From positions 31,790 through 95,789 of the forward strand of contig JAVJSD010000065.1 of assembly GCA_040219575.1 (NCBI GenBank): 64,000 nt of DNA, in the 5' to 3' direction. The position numbers and the translations under genes were made by a program. The stretch is from JAVJSD01 sp040219575 (GTDB taxonomy: Bacteria; Planctomycetota; Planctomycetia; Pirellulales; Pirellulaceae). The notes below the pieces were generated by a model. It searched no databases, was not told where the DNA came from, and was given only the letters and a program-made list of their open reading frames with translations. Positions 27,649 through 36,307 of this stretch are shown piece by piece; the first letter of the stretch is position 1, and each line of letters opens with the position of its first letter.

Positions 27649-27920
27649 ATGCATTGCCAATGCCGATTCAACTTCGTTTAACGGCAAGCCGCAGGCGACG
27701 GCGTACGCGGGATGTTCCGCGACAGTCTCTCGTGGTGTCGTGTTCAACGCAACCACGTGTCGCCCCTCGAGTCGGAGGTCCAACGTGGTTTCCAGCGAGA
27801 CATCGCCGACCGTATTCGCACATAGCTCTTTCAGCCGGAGGCGCCGATCGAACGTTCCGCCGTCGCCTGCGGCTTGCCGTTAAACGAGGTCTCTCCAATG
27901 GAAGAACTGGCAATGGCAAT
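27649..27920. mobile_element. Palindromic MITE-like element with perfect 29-bp arms
   Basis: Arms at 27675-27703 and 27858-27886 are exact inverted repeats of 29 bp (CGTTTAACGGCAAGCCG... against ...CGGCTTGCCGTTAAACG). Outside them GCATTGCCAATGCC (27652-27665) and GGCAATGGCAATGC (about 27909-27922) repeat the symmetry with one mismatch. The 154-bp interior has further inverted words (GTCTCTCGTGG with CCAGCGAGAC; AACCACGT with ACGTGGTT), so the whole can fold into a branched structure. No open frame inside has protein character. It looks like a non-autonomous mobile element or a structured repeat. Confidence 0.6.
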
Positions 27921-28078
27921 GCATGCTTCAACAAACCGCTGATGGAGGCTGATTGAACGCCGAAGTACCAACGCAGAAGAAAATGAACATGCTCGGTGTT
28001 TCTCCTCTATGCTGACTCCTGTTCAAACAAATCGGAATTGACTCTGCACGGCCAAGCTGCACCGCGTCCTGCCTGCTT

Positions 28079-28105
28079 CTCCGTTCTCTCCGTTTCCTCA
28101 TGTTC
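28079..28105 (+). repeat. 27-nt tripartite repeat, copy 5
   Basis: CTCCGTTCT, CTCCGTTTC, CTCATGTTC on the plus strand. It lies between the palindromic element and the end of the third sulfatase gene. The rest of 27921-28158 has no visible gene. Confidence 0.75.
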
Positions 28106-28158
28106 CAACTTGTCTGCTCTTCATTAGCGTCTATCAGCGGTTCGCCTTTCTTCGTTGT

Positions 28159-29670
28159 CTACCGAGGTCCCGGTTTGTTCACCAGGTGCGCGTCGCGGTC
28201 CTCGCCGGGCGTCGTGCCGCGGTAGTCGCTTTCCTTCTCCGCGATGCGGCCGCCGGTTTCGCGGTGGAACGAATCGCGGGAGATGTCGTCGGGCACGCTG
28301 TCGGCCGTCTCCTCCATCCACTGCGCGAGCGCCGCCTTCAGCCGGGCTTGCTCCTTGGCGTAGCGCGGATCGCCGGCCAGGTTGTGCAGTTGATGGGGAT
28401 CGTCGGTGGTGCGATACAGCTCCCACTCCGGCCGCGGGGCGAGGAAGACATCGGCCTGGGCCTCGGTCAGCTTGTCGCTTTCTCGCAAGGAGAGAAGTTC
28501 GCGATGCGACGGCGATCGGACCGAGTCGGCCGGCCCCTGCCAGGGCTGCTCCGCGCGGAAGTTGCGAATCAAAAGGAAGCCGTCGCCGCGGATCGACCGG
28601 CCGTGCGCCTCGTAGTCATGCCAGTTGTGCTCCGAGAAGGCGTACACGCGAGTCGTTCCCTCCGGATTCTTGAACAGCGGCCGCATATCGACGCCCTGCA
28701 TCGTCGCGGGAATCTTGGCGCCGGCCAGTTTCAGAATCGTGGGGGCGAAGTCGATCACGCTCACCAGGCTGTCGCTGGTGGAGCCCGGCTGCTTGATGCC
28801 GGCCGGCCAATGCGCCACCAGGGCCGTCTTCATGCCGCTGTCGTGCAGCCGCGTCTTGGCGCGGGGGAACGGCCGGCCGTTGTCGGCCAGCACCAGGATC
28901 AGCGTGTTGTCGAGCTGCTTCTGCGCCTCAAGCTCCTTCACGACCTCGCCGATGTAGTGGTCGAACCGCGTGACTTCGTTGTAATACGAGGCCAGATCGC
29001 CGCGCGTTTGCGGGTCGTCGGAAAGGAATGGCGGCACGACCACGTCCTGCGGCTTGTGCTTGGGGCCGTACCGCTGTGCGTCCCACTGGTTGTCGGCGTC
29101 CCAGCCGCGGTGGGCGTCCTTGGCGGCGAACCAGAAGAAGAACGGCTTGTCCTTGGGACGCTCCCGCAGCGTCTTCACCCAGGTGGCGTGCCCGCCGCTG
29201 TTGCCCTTCTCCGTTCCCCCGTCGACGAAATCGAACGGCTCGGGCTGCTTGTCGAAGCCGGCCACGGGGCGCGACGTCATGTGGTGCTTGCCGACCAGCG
29301 CGGTGTAGTAGCCCGCTTTTCGCAACACGGCGGGGAACCAGGGCAAGTTGCCCGAGATCGGCAGGTGTAGTTCGGCCGCCTTGCCGTTGTTGTGCGGGTA
29401 GCGGCCGGTGACGATGCTCGAGCGACTGGGGCTGCAACTGCTGGCGGTGAGGTACGCCTCGTCGAACCGCATGCCGCCTTTGGCGAGCCGATCGATGTTC
29501 GGCGTGCGGGCGGCCTCGTTGCCGTAGCAGCCGTAGTCGTTCCAACTGACATCGTCGGCGATGAACAGAATCACATTCGGCCGCTCGGCGGCGACGGCGA
29601 ACGGGGAGGTGAAGACGCCGCCGATAATCGCCAGGCAAGCGGTGAGCAGTAGTCGTTTCGCAAAAGCCAT
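28159..29670 (-). CDS. Exported sulfatase (Cys type)
   Basis: The 503-residue protein starts with a signal peptide (MAFAKRLLLTACLAIIGGVFTSPFAVAAE) and has RPNVILFIADDVSWNDYGCYG, the canonical formylglycine motif SSCSPSRSSIVTG (Cys 79), GKHHMTS and VLADNGRPFPRAKT. It belongs to the S1 sulfatase family, close to heparan N-sulfatase-like members (motif ALVGKHHM). The internal ATG at 29670 is chosen because it begins the signal peptide. With the two other sulfatases and GH88 it would strip sulfate from a complex polymer. Confidence 0.94.
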   Translation of the reverse strand: MAFAKRLLLTACLAIIGGVFTSPFAVAAERPNVILFIADDVSWNDYGCYGNEAARTPNIDRLAKGGMRFDEAYLTASSCSPSRSSIVTGRYPHNNGKAAELHLPISGNLPWFPAVLRKAGYYTALVGKHHMTSRPVAGFDKQPEPFDFVDGGTEKGNSGGHATWVKTLRERPKDKPFFFWFAAKDAHRGWDADNQWDAQRYGPKHKPQDVVVPPFLSDDPQTRGDLASYYNEVTRFDHYIGEVVKELEAQKQLDNTLILVLADNGRPFPRAKTRLHDSGMKTALVAHWPAGIKQPGSTSDSLVSVIDFAPTILKLAGAKIPATMQGVDMRPLFKNPEGTTRVYAFSEHNWHDYEAHGRSIRGDGFLLIRNFRAEQPWQGPADSVRSPSHRELLSLRESDKLTEAQADVFLAPRPEWELYRTTDDPHQLHNLAGDPRYAKEQARLKAALAQWMEETADSVPDDISRDSFHRETGGRIAEKESDYRGTTPGEDRDAHLVNKPGPR

Positions 29671-29768
29671 CGGGGTCGAGATCCTCGGGGAGGGAGAAGT
29701 CGCGGGCGAGAAGTCGCAAGAGTGCAGTTTCAACTGCCGGCGAGGGCGTGTCAAATCGCCCCTCCCCA

Positions 29769-29846
29769 CCCAAGCCGACGGCTTCGCCGTCGTGGCTGTG
29801 CTGCACGCCAAACAGAAGAAAACGACGGCGGAGCTGTCGGCTTGGG
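29769..29846. terminator. 25-bp inverted repeat after the HtrA cluster
   Basis: CCCAAGCCGACGGCTTCGCC... (29769-29793) pairs with ...GGCGGAGCTGTCGGCTTGGG (29822-29846) with two mismatches. It begins 20 bp beyond the last stop codon of the minus-strand gene series (29867) and is a likely transcription end. The gap 29671-29866 holds nothing else. Confidence 0.5.
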
Positions 29847-29866
29847 AGCGTATTGACGCGCTATTT

Positions 29867-30892
29867 CTATCCCTGGGGACGCTCGCCGAGGGCGACCTCG
29901 ATGTCGAGTTCCTGCTCGCCGCGGCGGACGGTCAGCGTGATCACGTCGCCGGCGATGCGGCGGCCGACGAGGGCTCGCAGATGGGCGCCGTCGCGGATTT
30001 CCTCGCCGTCGATCTTCAGCACGCGATCATTCTCCTTCACACCCGCCTTCTCGGCCGCGCCGCCGCCTTGCAGTTTCGAAACCGTCACGCCGCTGACGCC
30101 GTCTTCGGCCGCCTTCATCGCCACGCCGAGAAACGCGGGAGCGATGTTCTTGCCGGCCTTCATCGCCTCCAGAATCTTGTCGGCGCCGTCCAACGGAATG
30201 GCGAAGCCGATGCCGCTGTCGTACCACTCGACGCCGGAGCCGACATCCCCGCCGCCGCCGGGCGCCAGCGGCACGCAGACGCCGATCACGCGGCCGTCGA
30301 TGTCGACAAGCGGACCACCGTAATTGGCGGGACTGGTGTTGGCGTCGGTCTGAATGGCGCGTCCACCCATGCGATTCTTGGCGCTGACGATGCCGGCCGA
30401 GAGCGCCGGTTCGGCCTTGCCGAATCCAACGCCCACGCTGACGGCCCATTGCCCGACGCGTAGTTCGTCGACCGGGGCGTGCCGCGGCACGGGAAGTTCG
30501 TCTTTCACGTCGATCTTGAGCAAGCAGATCTTGCGGGTGTCGTCGCGACCGACCAGCTTGGCCACGTGCCGTCGCTCGTCGCCGGTGACGACCGTGATGA
30601 TCGGCGGATTCTTGATGAAGTTGAAGGTGCTGGTGACGACGTAACCGTCGTTGGAAATGATCAGGCCGGTGGTGGGGCCTTCCCCGGCCACGCGGCCCGC
30701 GCCGCCGGGAATGCCGCCGAACGATTCGATCCGCACCACCGACGGCAGCACCTCGGCCGCCGCGGCGCGAAACGCCTTGGGCGTCAGCCGTTGACCCTTG
30801 ACGATCTCGGTGGATGTTTGTGCCGCCAGGGGGGCGGCGAGTGTGCAGGTCGCCAGCAGCAGGAGGTGGATGGGAAGGCGCAATGCGTTCAT
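29867..30892 (-). CDS. Catalytically dead HtrA-like protein with PDZ domain (third of trio)
   Basis: The 341-residue exported protein (signal peptide LPIHLLLLATCTLAAPLAAQ) keeps the trypsin fold and a C-terminal PDZ domain (GVSGVTVSKLQGGGAAEKAGVKENDRVLKIDGEEI) but has lost all three catalytic residues. By alignment with the intact protease two genes upstream, His is Phe 90 (VVTSTFNF), Asp is Lys 121 (RKICLLKI) and Ser is Tyr 191 (SPANYGGPL). GGPL is retained. It should be a scaffold, binder or regulator rather than a protease. Its ATG overlaps the TGA of the preceding gene (ATGA), implying translational coupling. Confidence 0.88.
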   Translation of the reverse strand: MNALRLPIHLLLLATCTLAAPLAAQTSTEIVKGQRLTPKAFRAAAAEVLPSVVRIESFGGIPGGAGRVAGEGPTTGLIISNDGYVVTSTFNFIKNPPIITVVTGDERRHVAKLVGRDDTRKICLLKIDVKDELPVPRHAPVDELRVGQWAVSVGVGFGKAEPALSAGIVSAKNRMGGRAIQTDANTSPANYGGPLVDIDGRVIGVCVPLAPGGGGDVGSGVEWYDSGIGFAIPLDGADKILEAMKAGKNIAPAFLGVAMKAAEDGVSGVTVSKLQGGGAAEKAGVKENDRVLKIDGEEIRDGAHLRALVGRRIAGDVITLTVRRGEQELDIEVALGERPQG

Positions 30893-31926
30893 TCGGGCGC
30901 CTCCAAGGCGTCGGGCGTGATCTTGATCTGCAGCACCTGTCCTCGCCGCTTGACGACCATCTGCGCCTCGACTCGCGGCCGCAGCAGATTGATCTTCTCG
31001 TCGAAGTCGTCCACGTCGCGGACCACCTGGCCGTTGATGGAGATGATCAGGTCGTCCGCGCGCAACCCGGCCCGAGCGGCGGCGCCGCCGGGAGCGATGC
31101 GGTCGACGTAGGCCGGTCCGCGGCGTCCTCCGAGCATGAACAGCCGCAATCCGAGCGTCGCCTTCTGCGGAGGCTGATCGACGGCGACCACCGGCGTCTG
31201 GCCGGCCAGGAACAGCGCGAGCTGATCGGTGGGCACCGCGTAGTTGAGCCGGGTGTTGGTCTGCTTGCTCTCGATGATCTTGCCGATCATGCCCACCAGC
31301 TTGCCGTCGGCGGTGACGACCGCGCCGCCCGCCGCGCCGGGATTGCTGGTGATGGCGTCGATCAGCAGGGCGTCGCCGTCGAAGTCGATGTCCTGCACGC
31401 CCCGTTTGGCTTCCACGCGGGTGCGCAGGGAAAACACGCCCAGGTTCACCGACAACGGTTCGCGGCCGTCGGCCACCTTGAAGGCGTTGCTGACCGCCAG
31501 CACCCAATCGCCCTTCTTGATCTCCACCGGTTGCGCGAGGTCGAAGTGATTCGGCGTTGGGGCGTCGATCTTCAGCAGGGCCGTTTGCAGCGGCAGGCTG
31601 CGGCGGATGACCTTGGCCGGGTGGATGCTGCCGTCGGGCAGACCGACGCGGAGATTCTCGCTGGACAGGTACACGCCCTGCGACGTGAGGATGTCTCCCT
31701 CCGCCGAGACGAGAATGCCCGTGGCGTAGCCGGCCACGCGGGCGATACCGGCGCCGTAGATCTTGACGGTCCGCTGCTGCGCGTACTCGATGGCTTCGGC
31801 GAACGCCGACGGTTGTTGTGCCTGAAGGGACTCCGCGAAGCCGCAAAGGACAAGCAGCAGCGCTGCCAGCCAGACGAGCGATGTCGGGTGCCGTCCGGCG
31901 GTGCGGTGTGTTGCAGGATGCATCAT
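30889..31926 (-). CDS. Catalytically dead HtrA-like protein with PDZ domain (second of trio)
   Basis: The 345-residue exported protein (signal segment SLVWLAALLLVLCGFAESLQAQ) has a trypsin-like body and a PDZ domain (GPAYVDRIAPGGAAARAGLRADDLIISINGQVV). The catalytic triad is absent: His is Gly 84 (LTSQGVYL), Asp is Gln 114 (LQTALLKI), Ser is Ala 199 (NPGAAGGAVV). Conservation of the surrounding fold argues for a retained non-enzymatic role. The start ATG overlaps the TGA of the active protease gene (ATGA), and its own TGA overlaps the next ATG, so the three are coupled. Confidence 0.88.
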   Translation of the reverse strand: MMHPATHRTAGRHPTSLVWLAALLLVLCGFAESLQAQQPSAFAEAIEYAQQRTVKIYGAGIARVAGYATGILVSAEGDILTSQGVYLSSENLRVGLPDGSIHPAKVIRRSLPLQTALLKIDAPTPNHFDLAQPVEIKKGDWVLAVSNAFKVADGREPLSVNLGVFSLRTRVEAKRGVQDIDFDGDALLIDAITSNPGAAGGAVVTADGKLVGMIGKIIESKQTNTRLNYAVPTDQLALFLAGQTPVVAVDQPPQKATLGLRLFMLGGRRGPAYVDRIAPGGAAARAGLRADDLIISINGQVVRDVDDFDEKINLLRPRVEAQMVVKRRGQVLQIKITPDALEAPE

Positions 31927-33848
31927 TCTTCCTCCGACGGCAGGCGGAAATCGTCGTCGCTCGGCTCGTAAGCGCGGGCGCTCTCGGTGGTGATCGTCGC
32001 CAGCGGCGTCTCCGACAGGCCATTCACCAGCACGCGGCGGTGCGGCCAGCGAATTCCGTCGACAAGCCGCCAATCGTCAAAGACGGTGGCCGCGTCGGGC
32101 GCCGCCGCGTCGAGCGAGGGGCCGCATTTGAGCAGCGTGACGACCGCATGGTCCACGCCCGGTTCGACGCGGAGCCAGAGATAAAACCAGTCGCCGCCGT
32201 CGTCGAGCGTCTTCAGACGGTAGGCGGTCTGGCCGTGCGCTTTGTCGCCGCCATGAAGCGCTGTCTGGCCGAAGTCGGCCAACGGCTGCTGGCGAAATAC
32301 TTGGGCCAGCGCGGCGAGGGGGGCGATCTCGTGGACCAGGAGCGCCTTGTCGGTCGGAAGCACTTCCACCGCGCGATCCGCTTGCCGCCGCCAATACCGC
32401 CGGCCGTCGAAGCCGAACAACGACCGCTCGTCGCCGACGGTCTGTTCGATGCGGAACCGGCCTTGGTCGTCGAGGCGAATCACCTGCTTGCCGGCCGGGC
32501 CGCCCTCGCGCTGGAGGCGGTCGACGATCTCCCATCCCTGCCGAGCGTCGGCGTGCGGCAGATCTCCAACGACGGATTTCCTCCAAGCGCCGACGAGTTC
32601 CGCGGCGATGGTGCGATTCAGCTCGGCGTCGCGAATCTGGCCCGGCACGCCGTCGTTGGCCGTGGGTCCGCCCTGCTGAATCTCGATCACGCGGCCGTCG
32701 GTCGCGTCGTCTTCGGCCGGTTTGTCCTCGGCGTCCTTGGGCTGCTTATCGCCCTCGGGTTGATCGCCCTTTGGCGCCTCTTTCTTCGGCTCCTCCGGCT
32801 TCGGTTTTTGCTGCTGCGGCAGGTTGTACGGCAAGGCCAATAAGCGAACGTGAGCGGTGCGGCGCTCGCCGTCGTGCTCGAACACCAACTCCACCGGCCA
32901 TTCGGCGGGGAGCGTGCTGATCATGTTGGTGAAGGCGTTGGCGTCGGTCACTTCGCGACCTTCGAACGACAGCAGCCGATCGCCCAATTGCAGGCCGGCT
33001 TTGGCGATGGGGGCGTCGAGGTTGATGCTGGTGCAAATCACGCCGGCCTGGCGATTGCCGAAGATGGCGTCGAGCGTGCCATGCTGCGCCAGTTTGGTCG
33101 CCATCAGGTCGGGCAGGAAGCGCTTGATCTGATTGATCGAGACCGCGTAGCCCAGGCCCACGTTCACGCGGCCGCGCTCCTCGAAACTGCCACGGCCGTT
33201 GATGCCGATCACCTCGCCGCGCATGTTGAACAGCGGGCCGCCGGAGTTGCCAGGGTTGATGGAACTGTCGACCTGAATGCAGTTGCCGTAAACGAGCGTG
33301 TTCAGCCCGGCGCCTTCCTGGTACCGCTGCACGCCGCTGACGATGCCGAGCGTGACGGTGGGGGTCTGGTCTTCGGCCAGCGTGAAGGGATTGCCCATCG
33401 CCATGGCGAAGTCGCCGAGGCGGACGGTGTCGCTGTCGCCGAGCGGGGCGAACGGGAACCGCTTCTTGCCGGCGAGCTTGATGATGGCGATGTCGCCGCC
33501 GGGATCGGTGCCGATCAGCTTCCAGCGGTACAGTTCGCCGTCGGCCAGGCCGCCCCAGCCTTCCACGCCGGCGGCCGCCACCACGTGATGATTGGTAAGC
33601 GCGTAGCCGGCCGGATCGAACAGCACGCCGGAGCCGCCGCCGGCGCGGTCGTTTCCGTACACGGCCACCACGCAGCCGTAGACCTTGTCGATCACGCCGA
33701 TCCGCGCCGCCTCGGCCGCCTTGACCAGCGCCAGCTCCTGTTGGGTGATCGTCTCTTCCGCGGAACCGGCCGCGGTTTCGGGCTCGGCGGCCCGAGCGAG
33801 AAGCGGCAGGAAGACGAGGAGCAACAGGATGGGCAGTGGCAGCCGCAT
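31923..33848 (-). CDS. HtrA/DegP-type serine protease with C-terminal extension (first of trio)
   Basis: The 641-residue exported protease (signal peptide LPLPILLLLVFLPLLARA) has an intact triad: His 88 in ALTNHHVV, Asp 119 in GGDIAIIKL and Ser 202 in NPGNSGGPLF. One PDZ domain follows (AGVICTSINLDAPIAKAGLQLGDRLLSFEGREV, about 280-340). After a Lys/Glu/Pro-rich linker (about 355-400) comes a unique 230-residue C-terminal domain with no family I recognise. HtrA proteins degrade misfolded envelope proteins or cleave regulators. It is co-oriented with, and translationally coupled to, two inactive paralogues. Confidence 0.92.
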   Translation of the reverse strand: MRLPLPILLLLVFLPLLARAAEPETAAGSAEETITQQELALVKAAEAARIGVIDKVYGCVVAVYGNDRAGGGSGVLFDPAGYALTNHHVVAAAGVEGWGGLADGELYRWKLIGTDPGGDIAIIKLAGKKRFPFAPLGDSDTVRLGDFAMAMGNPFTLAEDQTPTVTLGIVSGVQRYQEGAGLNTLVYGNCIQVDSSINPGNSGGPLFNMRGEVIGINGRGSFEERGRVNVGLGYAVSINQIKRFLPDLMATKLAQHGTLDAIFGNRQAGVICTSINLDAPIAKAGLQLGDRLLSFEGREVTDANAFTNMISTLPAEWPVELVFEHDGERRTAHVRLLALPYNLPQQQKPKPEEPKKEAPKGDQPEGDKQPKDAEDKPAEDDATDGRVIEIQQGGPTANDGVPGQIRDAELNRTIAAELVGAWRKSVVGDLPHADARQGWEIVDRLQREGGPAGKQVIRLDDQGRFRIEQTVGDERSLFGFDGRRYWRRQADRAVEVLPTDKALLVHEIAPLAALAQVFRQQPLADFGQTALHGGDKAHGQTAYRLKTLDDGGDWFYLWLRVEPGVDHAVVTLLKCGPSLDAAAPDAATVFDDWRLVDGIRWPHRRVLVNGLSETPLATITTESARAYEPSDDDFRLPSEEE

Positions 33849-33880
33849 GATTTCAGATTTCAGATTGCGGATTTCAGATG
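33849..33880. repeat. Short ATTTCAGATT tandem repeat
   Basis: GATTTCAGATTTCAGATT followed by GCGGATTTCAGATG lies just upstream of the protease start. It is AT-rich compared with the genes on either side. Confidence 0.45.
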
Positions 33881-33893
33881 GAGAAGTTTGCGA

Positions 33894-35111
33894 CTAGGGA
33901 GCGGCGCCGCGCAGCAGCCGGGCGTCGCACCAATCGGCGTGATCGGCCAGGTCGAAATCCTCCCCCGGTTCGACCAGCAGCGTGAGGTTGCGCACTGCTT
34001 GAATGTCGAGTTGGAGTTTGCGGGGAGCGTCGTCGCCGCGGACGCGCTGACGATACAACTCGCGGCCGTCGCCGAGCACCACGAATTCGCAGTCGCCCCG
34101 GCCTTCGGTTTCGGCGTCGATGCCGATCTCGGCGGCGAACTGACGGTAGTCGCCGCCGATGTCGAACGATATCCGCGAGCGGGCGTGGACGCCGAGTCCC
34201 TTTTCGTACGTCGCGACGCTCTGCTTCGCGCCGCTGGATTCCTGAACTGTCAGCGACAACGGCCTCCCGCCGACGCTGCGATCGCGGCGCCAGGGCGATG
34301 GCTGGGTGAGCAACGCCGACTCCTCCACCTCGCTCGGCTCGAGATCGGAAAGGAAGGCCATCCGGCTGGAACGAACTTCAAGGCGCTCGACGGACGACAG
34401 TGGCACGCGGACCGTGGTCTCCCCGCGCAGCGCGAGCTCCAATTGCCCGTCGGCGAGGGAATTCACGGCGCCTTCGAGGCGCGAACCGCCGGCCAGCGTC
34501 AATCGACAAGGGGGCGGCTTGCGGTCGGCGTCGTTGAACTGCGCCACCACGATCCCGTACAGTTGCTTCCGCGCCAGCGTCCGCTTCTGACCGTCGAACT
34601 CGAACACGACCTCCGCGTCGGTGATCTTCTCGACGAGGCCCGTCAGGCTTTGCAAGCGATCGTCGATCTTGACGAACAGACGGTCGTGCTCGGCGGAGGG
34701 CTTGGCGAGCGCCTCGTCGAACAGTTCGCCGGCGGTCTCCGTGTCGAAGCGGATCGCGCGGACCAGATCGATCGGCACGACCAACGGCTCGCCGTGCGGC
34801 CAGGCGATGTGCAGCTTCTCGTCGGCGAGCGTGACGCCCGCCGCCCGGACTTCGCCGCCATGCAGTTGCACGATGACGCGCGGTGGGGGGCTTTGGTCTG
34901 ACGTGGCCGCCCGCTGGATGCCGCGCAGAGCGTCGAGGACGAGTCCCTCGGGAATCCCCGGTCCTTCGAGCCTGCCGGTGGGCGTGATGGCTTGCAGTTC
35001 GCCTTCGATCTTGCGGCCGTCGAGCAGCGTGAGCGTCTCCGCGGAGAGCGGACCCGCGAGCAACAGACACAGGGCGATGAAGGTGGTGATTTTCACTGGC
35101 AGCTTGCGCAT
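33894..35111 (-). CDS. Exported NPCBM-domain protein
   Basis: The 405-residue protein has a signal peptide (ITTFIALCLLLAGPLSA). Residues from about 265 form an NPCBM/NEW2-type carbohydrate-binding-like domain: KGLGVHARSRISFDIGGDYRQFAAEIGID, CEFVVLGDGRELYRQRV, and a LADHADWCDARL ending. The first part has repeated small beta units (LLDGRKIEGELQAI; LAGGSRLEGAVNSL) similar to exported planctomycete proteins of unknown role. It is 45 bp upstream of the HtrA protease and 39 bp downstream of the TPR protein, so it is probably part of one operon. Ligand unknown. Confidence 0.85.
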   Translation of the reverse strand: MRKLPVKITTFIALCLLLAGPLSAETLTLLDGRKIEGELQAITPTGRLEGPGIPEGLVLDALRGIQRAATSDQSPPPRVIVQLHGGEVRAAGVTLADEKLHIAWPHGEPLVVPIDLVRAIRFDTETAGELFDEALAKPSAEHDRLFVKIDDRLQSLTGLVEKITDAEVVFEFDGQKRTLARKQLYGIVVAQFNDADRKPPPCRLTLAGGSRLEGAVNSLADGQLELALRGETTVRVPLSSVERLEVRSSRMAFLSDLEPSEVEESALLTQPSPWRRDRSVGGRPLSLTVQESSGAKQSVATYEKGLGVHARSRISFDIGGDYRQFAAEIGIDAETEGRGDCEFVVLGDGRELYRQRVRGDDAPRKLQLDIQAVRNLTLLVEPGEDFDLADHADWCDARLLRGAAP

Positions 35112-35150
35112 GAAAGACGTGGTCGTCGTCGAGGTCGACGCACGACGTGC

Positions 35151-36236
35151 TTACTCCTCATCAAAGCTACGATAGTATTGCTCGATCAGCTTTTCGTAGC
35201 GGGCCGGGAATTTCTCTTTGATGGCGCTGTAGGCCGGGTCGCGCTCTTTGTCGCGAATCTGACTCCAGGGGCTGCGGGGGCCGCGATAGGTCTTCTTGAC
35301 GACCGGTCCCTGCGAGGCGTTCTGGCCGCCCTCGCCGTCGCCCCCTTCGGCTTCGCCCTCACCGTCGCCGTTCTTGCCCTGCGATTGCTTCCCCTCGCCT
35401 TCGCCGCCGCCGGCGCAGTTGCACTCCTTCTCCTCGGCCTCCTTGATGAGCTTGGCCAGGATGTCGATCACCGCGTCCTGCTGCTGCTGCGTCTCGTCGC
35501 CCGACTCCTGCTGGGCGAGCTTGCGGCGAATGAGGTCCATCCGCTCGTAGACATCGGCGATCGTCTCGGGCTGGAACTGCCGCAACTGCTCCAACTGACG
35601 CATGGCGCCGATTTTCATGCGCTCGGGGGCGTCGGGATTCTCTTTCAGGTACTGATCGAAGGTGGCGATCGCCGCGTCGCGCTTCAGCAGCCGCGCTTCG
35701 CAGACGCCGCGCATGTACTTCGCTTCGCCGGCGAGCACCGTTTTGTCGGCCAGTTTGCTGGTGACGTTCTCCAGCAGCGGCAGCGCGTCGTCGTAGCGGT
35801 CGGAAAGGATCAATGCCCGCGACAGATAGTACGAGGCGTCGGCGGCCAGGTAGGGGTCTTTCGAGGCGGCGTACTTGCGCAACACCGGTTCGGCGGCTTC
35901 GAGGTTTTCCTGCGCCATGGCGACCAGCGCCTGTTGGTACTCGGGATGCAGTTCGCCCAGGCCGACCGTGATCGCCTCGTACACGCCGAAGGGATCCTTG
36001 CGCATCTCTTCGACGGCGGCCGTCACCTCGGCCCGCTGCTGCAATTCAAGTTCAGAATTCTGCCGCAGGCTCTCCACGAAAGCGTCGATCACCGCGTCGC
36101 TGGAAACGGCCTTCACGGCCGTCGCGGGAGCGGGGGAGTCTTGCGGCCGCTCCGCGTCGTCGGCGACGGCGAACAGGGCGAGGCCCGTGATCGCGACCAC
36201 CATGAGGGCGAGACGACGAGTGGCTTGCTTGGTCAT
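35151..36236 (-). CDS. Exported TPR-like protein with Gly/Glu-rich segment
   Basis: The 361-residue protein begins with a signal peptide (LALMVVAITGLALFAVA). Residues 90-220 form helical pairs of TPR type (YLAADASYYLSRALILSDRYDDALPLL; AKYMRGVCEARLLKRDAAIATFDQYL). Then come ECNCAGGGEGEGKQSQGKN and further Gly/Glu repeats and a basic tail with PRSPWSQIRDKERDPAY. The CNC just before the low-complexity part may serve metal binding or disulfides. It follows the coiled-coil protein by 71 bp and shares its low-complexity style, suggesting they interact. Confidence 0.82.
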   Translation of the reverse strand: MTKQATRRLALMVVAITGLALFAVADDAERPQDSPAPATAVKAVSSDAVIDAFVESLRQNSELELQQRAEVTAAVEEMRKDPFGVYEAITVGLGELHPEYQQALVAMAQENLEAAEPVLRKYAASKDPYLAADASYYLSRALILSDRYDDALPLLENVTSKLADKTVLAGEAKYMRGVCEARLLKRDAAIATFDQYLKENPDAPERMKIGAMRQLEQLRQFQPETIADVYERMDLIRRKLAQQESGDETQQQQDAVIDILAKLIKEAEEKECNCAGGGEGEGKQSQGKNGDGEGEAEGGDGEGGQNASQGPVVKKTYRGPRSPWSQIRDKERDPAYSAIKEKFPARYEKLIEQYYRSFDEE

Positions 36237-36307
36237 GCCTGCAGTCCTTTATTCGTTGGCCGTGTTGAATTCAGTGTTCATCCTACCGCGCGGGGCGGCG
36301 ACGCTGG

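Noticed and set aside
27623..27883. 86-residue frame within the palindromic element
   Set aside because: It spans the inverted arms and the composition is mirrored by the opposite strand; no start signal or family character.
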